A stretch of 64,000 bases of DNA, taken from NCBI RefSeq assembly GCF_002257665.1, contig NZ_MQWB01000001.1, forward strand, positions 185,151-249,150, written 5' to 3'. The notes under the pieces are model-generated. The model had not been told where the DNA came from, ran no database searches, and was given only the letters and a program-made list of their open reading frames with translations. Made by a program: the position numbers and the translations under genes. The stretch's first letter is position 1. The number at the start of each line of letters is the position of its first letter. Of the stretch, positions 41,242-49,770 are shown one piece after another. The stretch comes from Rubricoccus marinus (GTDB taxonomy: Bacteria > Bacteroidota > Rhodothermia > Rhodothermales > Rubricoccaceae).

Positions 41242-42897
41242 CTAGGCCTTCTCGACGCGCGCCATGCGCTTGCCGAAGCGGTACTCGCCTTGGCCGAGAA
41301 CCTGCCCGGCGAGTTCCTGCGGCACGTCCACGAACGTCGTCCGGTCGGTGATCAGGATCTTGCCAAGCGCGCGGCCGGGGATGTCCGCCGTGCGGGCGAC
41401 GGTGCTGACCACGTGGCGCGGCTCGACGCCGTTCATGCGGCCGGCAGCCAGCGCGACGCGGACCATGCCGGGCTCGTTGCCGCCGTGGCCGGCTCCGCGG
41501 GTGTTGCCCCCGTGGCCGTTCCCGTGGTGCGAGGGGCGGTTGTTGCCGTTCGAGAAGTTGTCGCGGCGCGGGCTGCGGTGACGCTGGCCGCCGATCTCGA
41601 CGAGTGGCGTCTCGCCCCGGTCCTCACGCGCGATGGCGAAGGCGGCGGCGGCGACCGTCATCGGGTCGTGGCCCTCGGCGACGAGGCGCGTCACGAGCGC
41701 GCGGTCGGCGTCGGTCGCGTTCTCGATCTGCTCCTGGACGCGGGCGGCGAGGCGCTCGGCGCGCTTCTCCTCCACCTCGGCGATGCTCGGCAGCGGCGTC
41801 GCGGGGATCTCGCGCTTGATAAAGCGCTGGATCCGCTCGATGAGGCCGCGCTCGCCCGGGGTGACGAACGAAAGCGCCGTGCCGGAGCGTCCGGCGCGGC
41901 CCGTGCGGCCCACGCGGTGGACGTACGCCTCAATGTCGATGGGCAGGTCCACGTTGAACACGTGCGAGACGTGGTCCACGTCCAGGCCTCTGGCGGCCAC
42001 GTCCGTGCCGACGAGGATCTTGACCTGGCCGTTGCGGAAGCGGTGCAGCACGTCTGTGCGCTGCGCCTGTGAGAGCTCGCCCGAGATGGGCTCGGCGGCC
42101 CAGCCGGCACGGGTCAGCTCGGTCGCGAGCTGCGTCGTGTTGGCGCGCGTCTTGACAAACGCGAGGGCGCTCGTCACGTCCTCCGTTTCCAGGAGGCGGA
42201 TCATCGCCTGGAGCTTGTCGCGCCAGTGAACGACGTAGCCGCGCTGCTCCACGTCCTGCGCGGTCTTGTCGCCGCCGGTCGTGGTGATGGTCTCCGGGTT
42301 GTTGAGGTAGGTGCCCGCGATCTGGCGGATGCGGCCCGGGAGCGTCGCAGAGAGGAGAGCCGTCTGGCGCGACGAAGGCGTCGAGCCGAGGATCGTTTCA
42401 AGGTCGTCCGCGAAGCCCATCGAGAGCATCTCGTCGGCCTCGTCCAGCACGACGAACTCGACGCCCGAGAGGTCGATCGCGCGGCGGTCCAAGAGGTCCA
42501 CCAGGCGTCCGGGTGTGGCAACGACGATGTCGACGCCTTGCTCCAAGCGGCGCGTCTGCTTGTGGTACGCCTGGCCGCCATAGATCGGCAGCGTGCGCAT
42601 GTTCAGGTTCTTGCCGTAGTTGAACATCGCGGTGGAGACCTGAACGGCCAACTCGCGAGTGGGGCAGAGGACCAGGGCGCGGACCGTGCCGCGCACGTCG
42701 CTTTCCGCCAGCTTCTGGAGCAGCGGGAGCGAGAAGGCGGCCGTCTTGCCCGTTCCGGTGCGGGCCTGGCCGATGGCGTCGCGGCCCGTCAGCAGGATGG
42801 GAATCAAATCCTCCTGGATGGGGGAGGGGGACTCGTACCCGAGGGCGGCGACGGTCTCCGCGAGTTCAGGGCGGAGGTCGAGATCAGAAAACGTCAT
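41242..42897 (-). CDS. DEAD-box RNA helicase with DbpA RNA-binding domain
   Basis: 551 residues. Q motif FSDLDLRPELAETVAALGYESPSPIQEDLIP, Walker A ARTGTGKTAAF, motif II VVLDEADEMLSMG, motif III LLSATLP, motif VI HRVGRTGRAGRSG. The C-terminal ~75 residues (MVRVALAAGRMNGVEPRHVVSTVARTADIPGRALGKILITDRTTFVDVP) are a DbpA/CsdA-type RNA-binding domain after a Gly/Asn/His-rich linker. Unwinds RNA in ribosome assembly, RNA decay or cold adaptation. CsdA-like rather than RhlE-like because of the C-terminal domain. It has a single iterated motif copy. Confidence 0.96.
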   Translation of the reverse strand: MTFSDLDLRPELAETVAALGYESPSPIQEDLIPILLTGRDAIGQARTGTGKTAAFSLPLLQKLAESDVRGTVRALVLCPTRELAVQVSTAMFNYGKNLNMRTLPIYGGQAYHKQTRRLEQGVDIVVATPGRLVDLLDRRAIDLSGVEFVVLDEADEMLSMGFADDLETILGSTPSSRQTALLSATLPGRIRQIAGTYLNNPETITTTGGDKTAQDVEQRGYVVHWRDKLQAMIRLLETEDVTSALAFVKTRANTTQLATELTRAGWAAEPISGELSQAQRTDVLHRFRNGQVKILVGTDVAARGLDVDHVSHVFNVDLPIDIEAYVHRVGRTGRAGRSGTALSFVTPGERGLIERIQRFIKREIPATPLPSIAEVEEKRAERLAARVQEQIENATDADRALVTRLVAEGHDPMTVAAAAFAIAREDRGETPLVEIGGQRHRSPRRDNFSNGNNRPSHHGNGHGGNTRGAGHGGNEPGMVRVALAAGRMNGVEPRHVVSTVARTADIPGRALGKILITDRTTFVDVPQELAGQVLGQGEYRFGKRMARVEKA

Positions 42898-43224
42898 AGC
42901 GGTGCCCTGTGGGCATAGAGGGTGACGCCAGCGGCCATGGGGCCTCTGGCGAGATACAGAAAGCGAGATCAGGCCGGTTTAGCGGCGGGTCCACGCTCCT
43001 GTGCCTCTGTCAAACCGCGTCCGCGTTACTGGACGAAACCTGGGCTGAGCGTTTCCGGCGGGCTCATGCCCACATCAAATCCCGAACGAGACCAAGAAAC
43101 GAACGCGCGCCCGGCCTCGCGCGAGGGCGCGGTGACGAGCCGTCGAAGATCCGGGGGAGTGTGCCCTGTAGCCGGGCGAGCGACCGAAACGGCCCCATGA
43201 AGGCAGGGCCGCTGGCGCCTGCGG
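42898..43224. other. Gap upstream of the DEAD-box helicase gene
   Basis: About 330 bases that must hold the helicase promoter and any long 5' leader. Only one iterated motif (near 42943) and no ORF or terminator I can support. Long leaders are common in cold-shock genes, but no specific element is visible. Confidence 0.4.
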
Positions 43225-44472
43225 CTACAGGTCCGGGCGGAAGGCGCGGACGCCCGCGCGGAACGCCAGCAGCAACGCGAGGGGGATGCCCGCCGCGTGC
43301 ATCGGCTCCGGCCAGAGCCACCACAGCAGCACGACCGCGAGCGTGGCGACGGCGGCGAGGGCGGCGTAGCCGCGCCAGAGGCCAGAAAGCCCCAGCCGCG
43401 CGAGGCCGAACGCGGCGAGGAGGTGCGTGGGCCAGAGCCAGAGGAGTTCGAGGTTGGCCTCGGTCACGCTGTGGTCGCTCGCGAACCACATCAGCAGCAG
43501 GACCACGCCGGCCAGCCCCGCGAGGGCGAACAGCACGCCATCGGCGCGGGCGCCCCAGCGGCGGAGGCGGTCCGAGCGGAGGTGGCGGCGCATCCAGAGC
43601 GTCGCGCCGAGCGCGATCGCGAGCAGCGCCCAGGCGAGCGCCAGAGGCCAGGGGAACGAGGCCTCTGGCGGCGGCGGGACCCAGAAGACCGTATCGCGCG
43701 CGGCCACGAGCGGGCGCCCGTCCACGGTCGCGTCGTCGAAGGCGCGCATGAGGTCGAGCGGGAGGAACGTGGCCTCTCGCGGCGTGGGGACCTCGTCGGC
43801 CGGGACGCCGATGCCGAGGTTGGTGCCGAGGTGAAGCCACGGGCTCGCCTCGGTGTAGGCGTTCAGCATGTCGCGGAACGTGCGCGGCTCGCCATCCGGG
43901 CCGGGCGCCGGCGGCGCGAGCGCGACGCCAGAGGAGGCCTCGCCAGAGGCCGCGAGCGCGAGGTCCAGCATGTCCACGAGCCGCGTCGAGCAGTTGTCAC
44001 GCACGAAGTCGTAGCGGTAGGCGCGGTTCTCGGGCTTCGCGTTCTCCTCCAGCGCGGCGTAGAGGTCGCGGACGGTCTGCGGCGAGACGTCCAGCACCTG
44101 CTCGATCATCGGGCGCTCGAAAAGCTGGTACTTGTACACCTCGTTCTCGAACGGAGCCGTGTCGAGGATGTAGTCCAGGTGGCCGCGCAGGAAGCGGACG
44201 ACGAAGCCGGGCTGGTTGAAGTCGAACGTGCCGTAGTTGTACGTCTTGTCGAGGCCTGTGGCCGGGTCCTGGATGCGGAACGCGCTGTGGCCCCAGGCGC
44301 TGTAGACCTCCTCGCCGGGCAGCATCGTGAGCAGCGAGACGCGGGCGCTATCGGAGAGCGCCGGGGTGGGGTCGGCCTCTGGCGCGAGCAGCGCGTCGAG
44401 GTTGCGGCCGGGCTGGGCGGCGGCGCCAGAGGCGGCCAGCACGAGGAGGAGCAGGAGGCGGGCGAATCGCAT
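43225..44472 (-). CDS. DUF4105 (Lnb N-terminal-like) exported membrane protein
   Basis: 415 residues from the ATG at 44472. Signal peptide MRFARLLLLLVLAASGAAAQ. The exported N-terminal domain carries ARVSLLTMLPGEEVYSAWGHSAFRIQDPATGLDKTYNYGTFDFNQPGFVVRFLRGHLDYIL and YRYDFVRDNCSTRLVDML, the conserved GHSALRI/NYGTF and DNCST blocks of DUF4105, which resemble Cys-peptidase-like folds. The C-terminal third has four hydrophobic helices. Common in Bacteroidota; role unknown. Only 33 bases separate its start from the divergent helicase start. Confidence 0.88.
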   Translation of the reverse strand: MRFARLLLLLVLAASGAAAQPGRNLDALLAPEADPTPALSDSARVSLLTMLPGEEVYSAWGHSAFRIQDPATGLDKTYNYGTFDFNQPGFVVRFLRGHLDYILDTAPFENEVYKYQLFERPMIEQVLDVSPQTVRDLYAALEENAKPENRAYRYDFVRDNCSTRLVDMLDLALAASGEASSGVALAPPAPGPDGEPRTFRDMLNAYTEASPWLHLGTNLGIGVPADEVPTPREATFLPLDLMRAFDDATVDGRPLVAARDTVFWVPPPPEASFPWPLALAWALLAIALGATLWMRRHLRSDRLRRWGARADGVLFALAGLAGVVLLLMWFASDHSVTEANLELLWLWPTHLLAAFGLARLGLSGLWRGYAALAAVATLAVVLLWWLWPEPMHAAGIPLALLLAFRAGVRAFRPDL

Positions 44473-44505
44473 AGGGGAAGCTACCCGGCCTAGCTTCGGC
44501 TCGCC

Positions 44506-47226
44506 GTGACCGATCCGTTCGCTTCTGCCCGCTTCTCTGGCCGCTGGCGCCCGTACCAAGCGCGGGTGCTGGCGGAGTTGGACGCGCACTTGGAAGACGA
44601 GCGCGTGCACGTCGTCGCGCCGCCGGGCTCGGGCAAAACGCTGGTCGGGCTGGAGGCCGTGGTCCGGATGGGGCGCCCGGCGCTAGTCCTCGCGCCGACG
44701 CTCGCGCTGCGCGAGCAGTGGCTGGACCGCTTCCGCGAGCACTACGGGGGAGGGGGGAGTGGCGAGCGGGCAGTGGCCGAGGAGGCCGCGGCCTCTGGCG
44801 TGGGGGCCTTTGGCGCGGCACCGCGCGGACACACCAGCGGTGTGTCCCTACGGGAGGGATCGGCCTCTGGCGAGGTTCGCCTCTCGACGGACCTTCTGGC
44901 GCCAGAGGCCCTGACGGTCACGACGTACCAGGCGCTCCACGTCGCGCACACGTCCAGCCCCGAGCCTCTGGCAGCGGCGCTGCGCGCGGCGGGGATCGGC
45001 ACGCTCGTCGTGGACGAGGCGCACCACCTGCGCAACGCGTGGTGGCGCACGCTGGACGAGGTCCGCGAGGCGCTGCCGGGCGTCCACGTCGTCGCGCTGA
45101 CGGCGACGCCACCGTACGACGTGCCCGCGGCGGAGTGGGGCCGCTACCGCTCCTTCTGCGGCGCGCCCGACGCCGAGATCACGACGCCCGAACTCGTCCG
45201 CGCCGGCCACCTCTGCCCGCACCTCGACGCCGTGCACCTCTCGACGCCTCTGGCGGCGGAGCAAGCTGCGCTCGACGTGTTCCACGAGGAGGCCGCGGAG
45301 TTCGCGGACGCGTTCGCCAGAGGCCCGTTTATCGACGCGCTCGCGGAGCATCCGTGGATCGCGGCGCCAGAGGCCCACGCCGACGCCATCGCGGACGACG
45401 GGCCGGAATGGTTCGTGGCCGCGCTGGGCCTCTTGCGCGAGACCGGGCGCGATGTAGCCGCGCCAGCGGCGGTCCTGGACCTCGCGCCAGAGGACATCCC
45501 GCCGCTGCGCATGAGCGTGCTGAGCCGCATTCTGGAGGGCGTCCTCGGGCCACAGGCCGCGGTGTTCGACGCGGCGCTGGGCCCGAAGTCGGTGCGCGAG
45601 TTGGGCGCCGAGCTCCGCCGCATGGGCGCGAGGGTGGGCTCGCGCGTGCTCCTGCACCGGCCGCCGGCCGTGCAGAAGGCGCTGGGGCGGAGCGCGTCGA
45701 AGATGGAGGCCGTGGCGGAGATCGTGGCGTTCGAGGCAGCGCACCGTGAGAACGAGCTGCGCGCCGTTGTCCTGGCCGACCGCATCCACGAGGAGGCGTG
45801 GGCGTCAGGCTACGCCGCGCAGCCGCGCCTGGGCGTCGCGCCGCTGTTCTCGCGCCTTCGCGAACTGGACGCACCCGCGGCGACCGTCGCGGCGCTGACC
45901 GGGCAGTTCGCCGCCATCCCGGCCTTCGTGCTTCCCGCGCTGCGGCGCGAACTGGAAGCCTCTGGCGCGAGAGGCCACCTAGGTGACCGCCTGAGCGCCG
46001 AGCCTCAGGCGACGGACCGCGAGACGCTCCGCGTCACGCTCGACGGCGCTGGAACGGGCCTCGTCGGGCCGATGACGCGGCTGTTCGCCCGCGGTGAGGT
46101 CCGTGTGCTCGTCGGGACCGTCGCGCTGCTGGGCGAGGGGTGGGACTCGCCCCAAGCCAACGTGCTCGTGGCTGCGTCCTACGCGGCCACGTTTGTGCAG
46201 ACGGGCCAGATGCGCGGGCGCGTGCTCCGCACCGATCCCGCCCAGCCGGACAAGGTCAGCACCGTCTGGCACCTCGCGTGCGTGGAGCCCGGCGCCGAGG
46301 ACGGCGGCCCGGATCTCGCGACGCTCCGGCGCCGCTTCGCCGCCTTTGCCGGCCCGCGCGATGCCGACCCGCCACGCCTCGAAACGGGCCTCGCGCGCCT
46401 GGGCCTCCCATCGCCGCCGTTCGCCTCTGGCGATGTGCGGCAAACCAACGCGCGCACTTACGAGGCCGCCGTCTCGCTCGGCCGCGTGCGGCGCCTCTGG
46501 CGCGACGCCGTGGGAGACGAGGCCGACGGGCGGCGCCTCCGGCCCGCGCTCCGCGTTCCGCGCCAGAGGCCTCCCGTCTCGCCGCGCATCCAGATCCGCC
46601 AGAGGCCCTGGACGCATCGCTACCCGACGGGCTGGGCCGCTGGCGCCGGAGCCCTCGCCGCGGCGGGCGCCGGCGGTCTCGGCATCGCGCCCGTTCTCGC
46701 GATGGCGCTCTGGGCCGGCAGCCTCGGGCTGGGCGGCGTGGCCGCCGTTCTCGCCGTCGTGGAGCGCGTCGGGCGCCAGAGGCACCGCGAGGCCGTGGGC
46801 GAGAATGGCCTTCGCCTGGAAGCCGTCGGCGAGGCCGTCCTGAGCGCGCTCCAAACGACGGGCCTCGTGGACGCCAGAGGCGCGGAGGTTGTGGTGGAGC
46901 GCGTGGGCGACGCGCTCGACGTGCGGCTGGACGGCGCCGACGTGGCCTCTGGCGAGGTCTTCGCCGCGGCGCTCGCGGACACCATCGGCGAGGCCGGCTC
47001 GCCGCGCTACCTGCTGGATTGCGGCGGCGCGTTCGTGCCGGTCCCGGACGTGCTCGGGCGGAAGAAAGCGCTCGCTGAGACGTTTCTGGCCGCGTGGACG
47101 GAGCGCGTCGGCCCGGCCTCACTCGTGTTTACGCGCACCCCGGCCGGGCGGCGGCCTCTGGCGGCGGCGCGGGCGCGCGGTGCATGGGGTCTGGGCGAGA
47201 TCGAACGCGTGCGCCGGTGGGGATGA
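44506..47226 (+). CDS. Large SF2 DEAH-type helicase
   Basis: 906 residues from GTG. Motif I VVAPPGSGKTLVGLEAV (residues ~36-52), motif Ia LVLAPTLALREQWLDRF, motif II TLVVDEAHHLRNAWW, motif III ALTATPPYDV. The RecA-2 domain lies at ~515-590 with VRVLVGTVALLGEGWDSPQANVLV (motif V) and QTGQMRGRVLRTDP (motif VI). The ~240 residues after residue 660 hold two hydrophobic stretches (GWAAGAGALAAAGAGGLGIAPVLAMALWAGSLGLGGVAAVLAVVERV) that could be membrane helices, unusual for a helicase. No defence partner genes are adjacent. The stop codon is formed inside the first GGATGAG repeat unit. Confidence 0.88.
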   Translation: MTDPFASARFSGRWRPYQARVLAELDAHLEDERVHVVAPPGSGKTLVGLEAVVRMGRPALVLAPTLALREQWLDRFREHYGGGGSGERAVAEEAAASGVGAFGAAPRGHTSGVSLREGSASGEVRLSTDLLAPEALTVTTYQALHVAHTSSPEPLAAALRAAGIGTLVVDEAHHLRNAWWRTLDEVREALPGVHVVALTATPPYDVPAAEWGRYRSFCGAPDAEITTPELVRAGHLCPHLDAVHLSTPLAAEQAALDVFHEEAAEFADAFARGPFIDALAEHPWIAAPEAHADAIADDGPEWFVAALGLLRETGRDVAAPAAVLDLAPEDIPPLRMSVLSRILEGVLGPQAAVFDAALGPKSVRELGAELRRMGARVGSRVLLHRPPAVQKALGRSASKMEAVAEIVAFEAAHRENELRAVVLADRIHEEAWASGYAAQPRLGVAPLFSRLRELDAPAATVAALTGQFAAIPAFVLPALRRELEASGARGHLGDRLSAEPQATDRETLRVTLDGAGTGLVGPMTRLFARGEVRVLVGTVALLGEGWDSPQANVLVAASYAATFVQTGQMRGRVLRTDPAQPDKVSTVWHLACVEPGAEDGGPDLATLRRRFAAFAGPRDADPPRLETGLARLGLPSPPFASGDVRQTNARTYEAAVSLGRVRRLWRDAVGDEADGRRLRPALRVPRQRPPVSPRIQIRQRPWTHRYPTGWAAGAGALAAAGAGGLGIAPVLAMALWAGSLGLGGVAAVLAVVERVGRQRHREAVGENGLRLEAVGEAVLSALQTTGLVDARGAEVVVERVGDALDVRLDGADVASGEVFAAALADTIGEAGSPRYLLDCGGAFVPVPDVLGRKKALAETFLAAWTERVGPASLVFTRTPAGRRPLAAARARGAWGLGEIERVRRWG

Positions 47227-47283
47227 GGGATGAGGGATGAGGGATGAGGGATGAGGGATGAGGGATGAGGGATGAGGGATGAG
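47221..47283 (+). repeat. Heptanucleotide tandem array (GGATGAG)9
   Basis: Nine perfect units, same as 16593-16662, followed by the same GAGGGGCGCCG...TTTTGTTCCGCC flank. The array begins in the stop codon region of the helicase gene. Confidence 0.95.
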
Positions 47284-47371
47284 GAGGGGCGCCGGCCGTT
47301 TTGTTCCGCCAGAGGCCCTGTTCGGCACGCGCTGGTCCGCCCCGTCTCTGGCGCCTCGGCCTCCCGTAGTA

Positions 47372-47471
47372 GGGGCGTATCGCATACGCCCCCCTTTCAG
47401 GATGCCTCCGGGCCTCGCCTCTGGCGCGGTACAAATGCCCCTCACCCTGTCCCTCTCCCGAGGGGAGAGGG
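47372..47471. repeat. Two dispersed hairpin repeats
   Basis: GGGGCGTAT-CGC-ATACGCCCC (47372-47392), a 9-bp stem of the widely scattered GTAGGGGCGTAT type, and CCCTCTCCC-GAG-GGGAGAGGG (47451-47471), another well-known intergenic type. Either might terminate helicase transcription, but neither has a T-run. Confidence 0.7.
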
Positions 47472-47530
47472 GACCTCGCCCGTGGGTTCCAAGAATCCTC
47501 TGGCGCCAGAGGCGGGCGCGGGACAGCTTT

Positions 47531-47579
47531 ACCCAGTACCCAGTACCCAGTACCCAGTACCCAGTACCCAGTACCCAGA
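47531..47579 (+). repeat. Heptanucleotide tandem array (ACCCAGT)7
   Basis: Six perfect ACCCAGT units plus a seventh ending in A (ACCCAGA). Upstream of nth. Confidence 0.95.
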
Positions 47580-47613
47580 CGCCGACCGCCAGAGGCTCGC
47601 ACAACCGCGATCT

Positions 47614-47648
47614 TCCCGTACCCCGTACCCCGTACCCCGTACCCCGTA
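47614..47648 (+). repeat. Heptanucleotide tandem array (CCCCGTA)5
   Basis: Five units, the first TCCCGTA. Ends six bases before the GTG start of nth, thus in its ribosome-binding region. Confidence 0.95.
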
Positions 47649-47654
47649 CCGCCC

Positions 47655-48494
47655 GTGACCCGGAAAGAGAAAGCCCGCCTCGTCCTCGACCGCCTCTCCC
47701 AGTACATCCCGCAGCCCGAGACCGAGCTCGACTTCGGGAGCGAGTTCCAGCTCCTGATCGCCGTCATCCTCTCGGCGCAGTGCACGGATAAGCGCGTGAA
47801 CATGGTCACGCCCGCGCTGTTCGAGGCGTACCCCACGGCCCGGGCCATGGCGGAGGCCGAGGCGGAGGACATCTTCCCGTTTATCGCGTCGGTCTCGTAC
47901 CCCAACAACAAGGCGAAGGCGCTCGCCAAGACCGCCCGCATGCTGCGCGACGAGTACGGCGGCGAGGTCCCGCGCGAGCACGCCGAGCTCGTCAAGCTCG
48001 CGGGCGTGGGGCGCAAAACGGCCAACGTCGTGGTGCAGGTGGCCTTTGGGGAGGCCGCCATCGCGGTGGACACGCACGTCTTCCGCGTTGCCAACCGGAT
48101 TGGCCTCGTCAAGGACCAGCCGACGCCTCTGGCGGTGGAGAAGGGGCTCCGCCGCGTGCTCCCGCGCGAGGAGTGGGGCGAGGCGCACCACCTGTTCATC
48201 CTCCACGGCCGGTACACCTGCGAGGCGCGCGCGCCGAAGTGCGACCGCTGCCCCCTGACGGACCTCTGCGACTACTACGCGAAGCTCCAGGCACTCCCGG
48301 ATGACGTCCCGGGCCTGGACGCGAAAAAGGGCCGCTACTGGTCCAAGACCACCGGCCGTTACTTCGACGAGCCCGCCACGAAGACCGACCGCTACGGCGT
48401 GGAGCAGCTCTGCGAGCCGTCGACGGGCTCAATGAACCTCTTCGACGCCAAGACCGGCCGCACGACTAAGAAAGTCCGCGACTACCGCGTCTGA
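47655..48494 (+). CDS. nth: Endonuclease III
   Basis: 279 residues from GTG. Base-excision repair glycosylase/AP lyase for oxidised pyrimidines. HhH motif ELVKLAGVGRKTANVVVQVAFG, catalytic Lys in LSAQCTDKRVNMV, catalytic Asp in IAVDTHVFRVANRIG, and the 4Fe-4S cluster CEARAPKCDRCPLTDLC (C-x6-C-x2-C-x5-C). About 65 extra residues follow the cluster (DDVPGLDAKKGRYWSKTTGRYFDEPATKTDRYGVEQLCEP...), absent from the ~210-residue standard enzyme. The CCCCGTA array sits where the ribosome-binding site should be. Its stop overlaps the convergent lipoprotein gene. Confidence 0.96.
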   Translation: MTRKEKARLVLDRLSQYIPQPETELDFGSEFQLLIAVILSAQCTDKRVNMVTPALFEAYPTARAMAEAEAEDIFPFIASVSYPNNKAKALAKTARMLRDEYGGEVPREHAELVKLAGVGRKTANVVVQVAFGEAAIAVDTHVFRVANRIGLVKDQPTPLAVEKGLRRVLPREEWGEAHHLFILHGRYTCEARAPKCDRCPLTDLCDYYAKLQALPDDVPGLDAKKGRYWSKTTGRYFDEPATKTDRYGVEQLCEPSTGSMNLFDAKTGRTTKKVRDYRV

Positions 48495-48901
48495 GCCTCT
48501 GGCGCCGTGCGGGCCTCGTTCACGCCAGAGGCCCCTGGCGCAGAGCGCGCGCGATAGGCCGCGAGGTCGCGCGCGTGCCGCTCGCTGCCGAGGCGGGCCG
48601 CGCGTTCGAGCCAGTAGGCGGAGCGCTCGTAGTCCTGCTCCACGCCGTCGCCGTCGCGGTACATGTAGGCGAGCATCCCGATGGCGTCCAGGTTGTCCTC
48701 GCGGGCGAGGGCCTCGAACTCGTCGGCGACCCCGGCGGTGTCTCCATCGACGAAGCGCTCGAACGCGAGCCGGAACTTCGCGTCCCGGTCCCCGCGCTCG
48801 GCTTGCTGCTCCCAGTGGGAGATCCAGTCCTCCTGCGTCCAGTCGCGTTGGGTCTCGCAGCCGCTGGCCACGAGCAAGAAGAGGCAGAACGCGAGGCGCA
48901 T
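48482..48901 (-). CDS. Sel1-repeat-like lipoprotein, second copy
   Basis: 139 residues from ATG 48901. Signal and lipobox MRLAFCLFLLVASGC. The Sel1-like part FVDGDTAGVADEFEALAREDNLDAIGMLAYMYRDGDGVEQDYERSAYWLERAARLGSERHARDLAAYRAR matches the gene at 21431-21880 in arrangement. Overlaps the convergent nth stop by 13 bases. Confidence 0.82.
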   Translation of the reverse strand: MRLAFCLFLLVASGCETQRDWTQEDWISHWEQQAERGDRDAKFRLAFERFVDGDTAGVADEFEALAREDNLDAIGMLAYMYRDGDGVEQDYERSAYWLERAARLGSERHARDLAAYRARSAPGASGVNEARTAPEAQTR

Positions 48902-49015
48902 AGCGGGGTGGGGCAGGAGGGACGCGGGGGATATCGGCACCGCCCGAGCGGAGCTATAGCCTCTGGCGCCAGAAGCCTCCGGCGCGATCTTCCGCGCCCA
49001 CCGCCGTTTCCGCCC

Positions 49016-49576
49016 GTGTCTCTGCTCTCCGACTTCAAGTCGTTCGCCCTCCGTGGCAACCTCATCGACCTCGCCATCGGCTTCACCGTCGGCGCCGCGT
49101 TCACCACCGTCGCGCAGTCCCTCGTGGACGACCTGTTGATGCCGCCGCTTGGCATCCTGCTCGGGACGACGGACTTCTCGGACTACTACTGGCTGCTCCA
49201 GGAAGGCGAGGGCGCGCCGGGGCCGTACGACACCATCCAGGCCGCGCAAGAGGCCGGGGCGGTGACGCTGAACTACGGGGCGTTCCTCACCAACGTGCTC
49301 ACGTTCCTCATCGTCGCCCTCGCGGTGTTCGTCATCGTTCGGCTCGTGATGCGCGCCAGCCGCGCGGTGCAGGACGAGTTCGGCGAGACCGAGGACGAGA
49401 GCACGCCGGAGACGAAGAAGTGCGCCTACTGCCGCGAGGCCGTCCCGTTCAAGGCCAGCCGGTGCTCGCACTGCACCTCGTTCCTGGGCACCGACGGCGG
49501 CCCGCTCCAGCCCGACGCCGCGCTCACGCCCGGCCGCCCGCCAGAGGACACAGCTCTCCCAGCCTCTGGCGCATGA
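49016..49576 (+). CDS. mscL: Large-conductance mechanosensitive channel MscL with C-terminal zinc ribbon
   Basis: 186 residues from GTG. Osmotic safety valve in the inner membrane. TM1 LIDLAIGFTVGAAFTTVAQSLVDDLLMPPLGILLG is the MscL hallmark; a periplasmic loop (EGEGAPGPYDTIQAAQEAGAVTLNYGAFLTNV) leads to TM2 LTFLIVALAVFVIVRLVMRAS. Standard MscL ends near residue 130-150. Here a CAYCREAVPFKASRCSHC zinc ribbon (Cx2C-x10-Cx2C) is added at ~137-155, then a disordered tail. Such added ribbons occur in some MscL of other phyla. Confident on identity, not on ribbon role. Confidence 0.95.
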   Translation: MSLLSDFKSFALRGNLIDLAIGFTVGAAFTTVAQSLVDDLLMPPLGILLGTTDFSDYYWLLQEGEGAPGPYDTIQAAQEAGAVTLNYGAFLTNVLTFLIVALAVFVIVRLVMRASRAVQDEFGETEDESTPETKKCAYCREAVPFKASRCSHCTSFLGTDGGPLQPDAALTPGRPPEDTALPASGA

Positions 49577-49770
49577 TGTGGCCTCTGGCGCCAGAGGCGG
49601 AGGGGCCTGTGGATACCGGCCCGGGGGCGGTATACACCCAAGGGCATATTGCGAACGACGTTGACACGCAAGAGGGTGCCTCGTAGCCTGGGCGTGTAAT
49701 CCCGCGCGGTGGCTCCGCTTTTATCACGCCTCGCGCCGCCCATTACTTGTTCTACCGCACTCCCGAACGA

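Noticed and set aside
43064..43840. 258-residue minus-strand ORF near 43.1-43.8 kb
   Set aside because: Arg/Pro-rich shadow overlapping the DUF4105 gene, no domain or start context.
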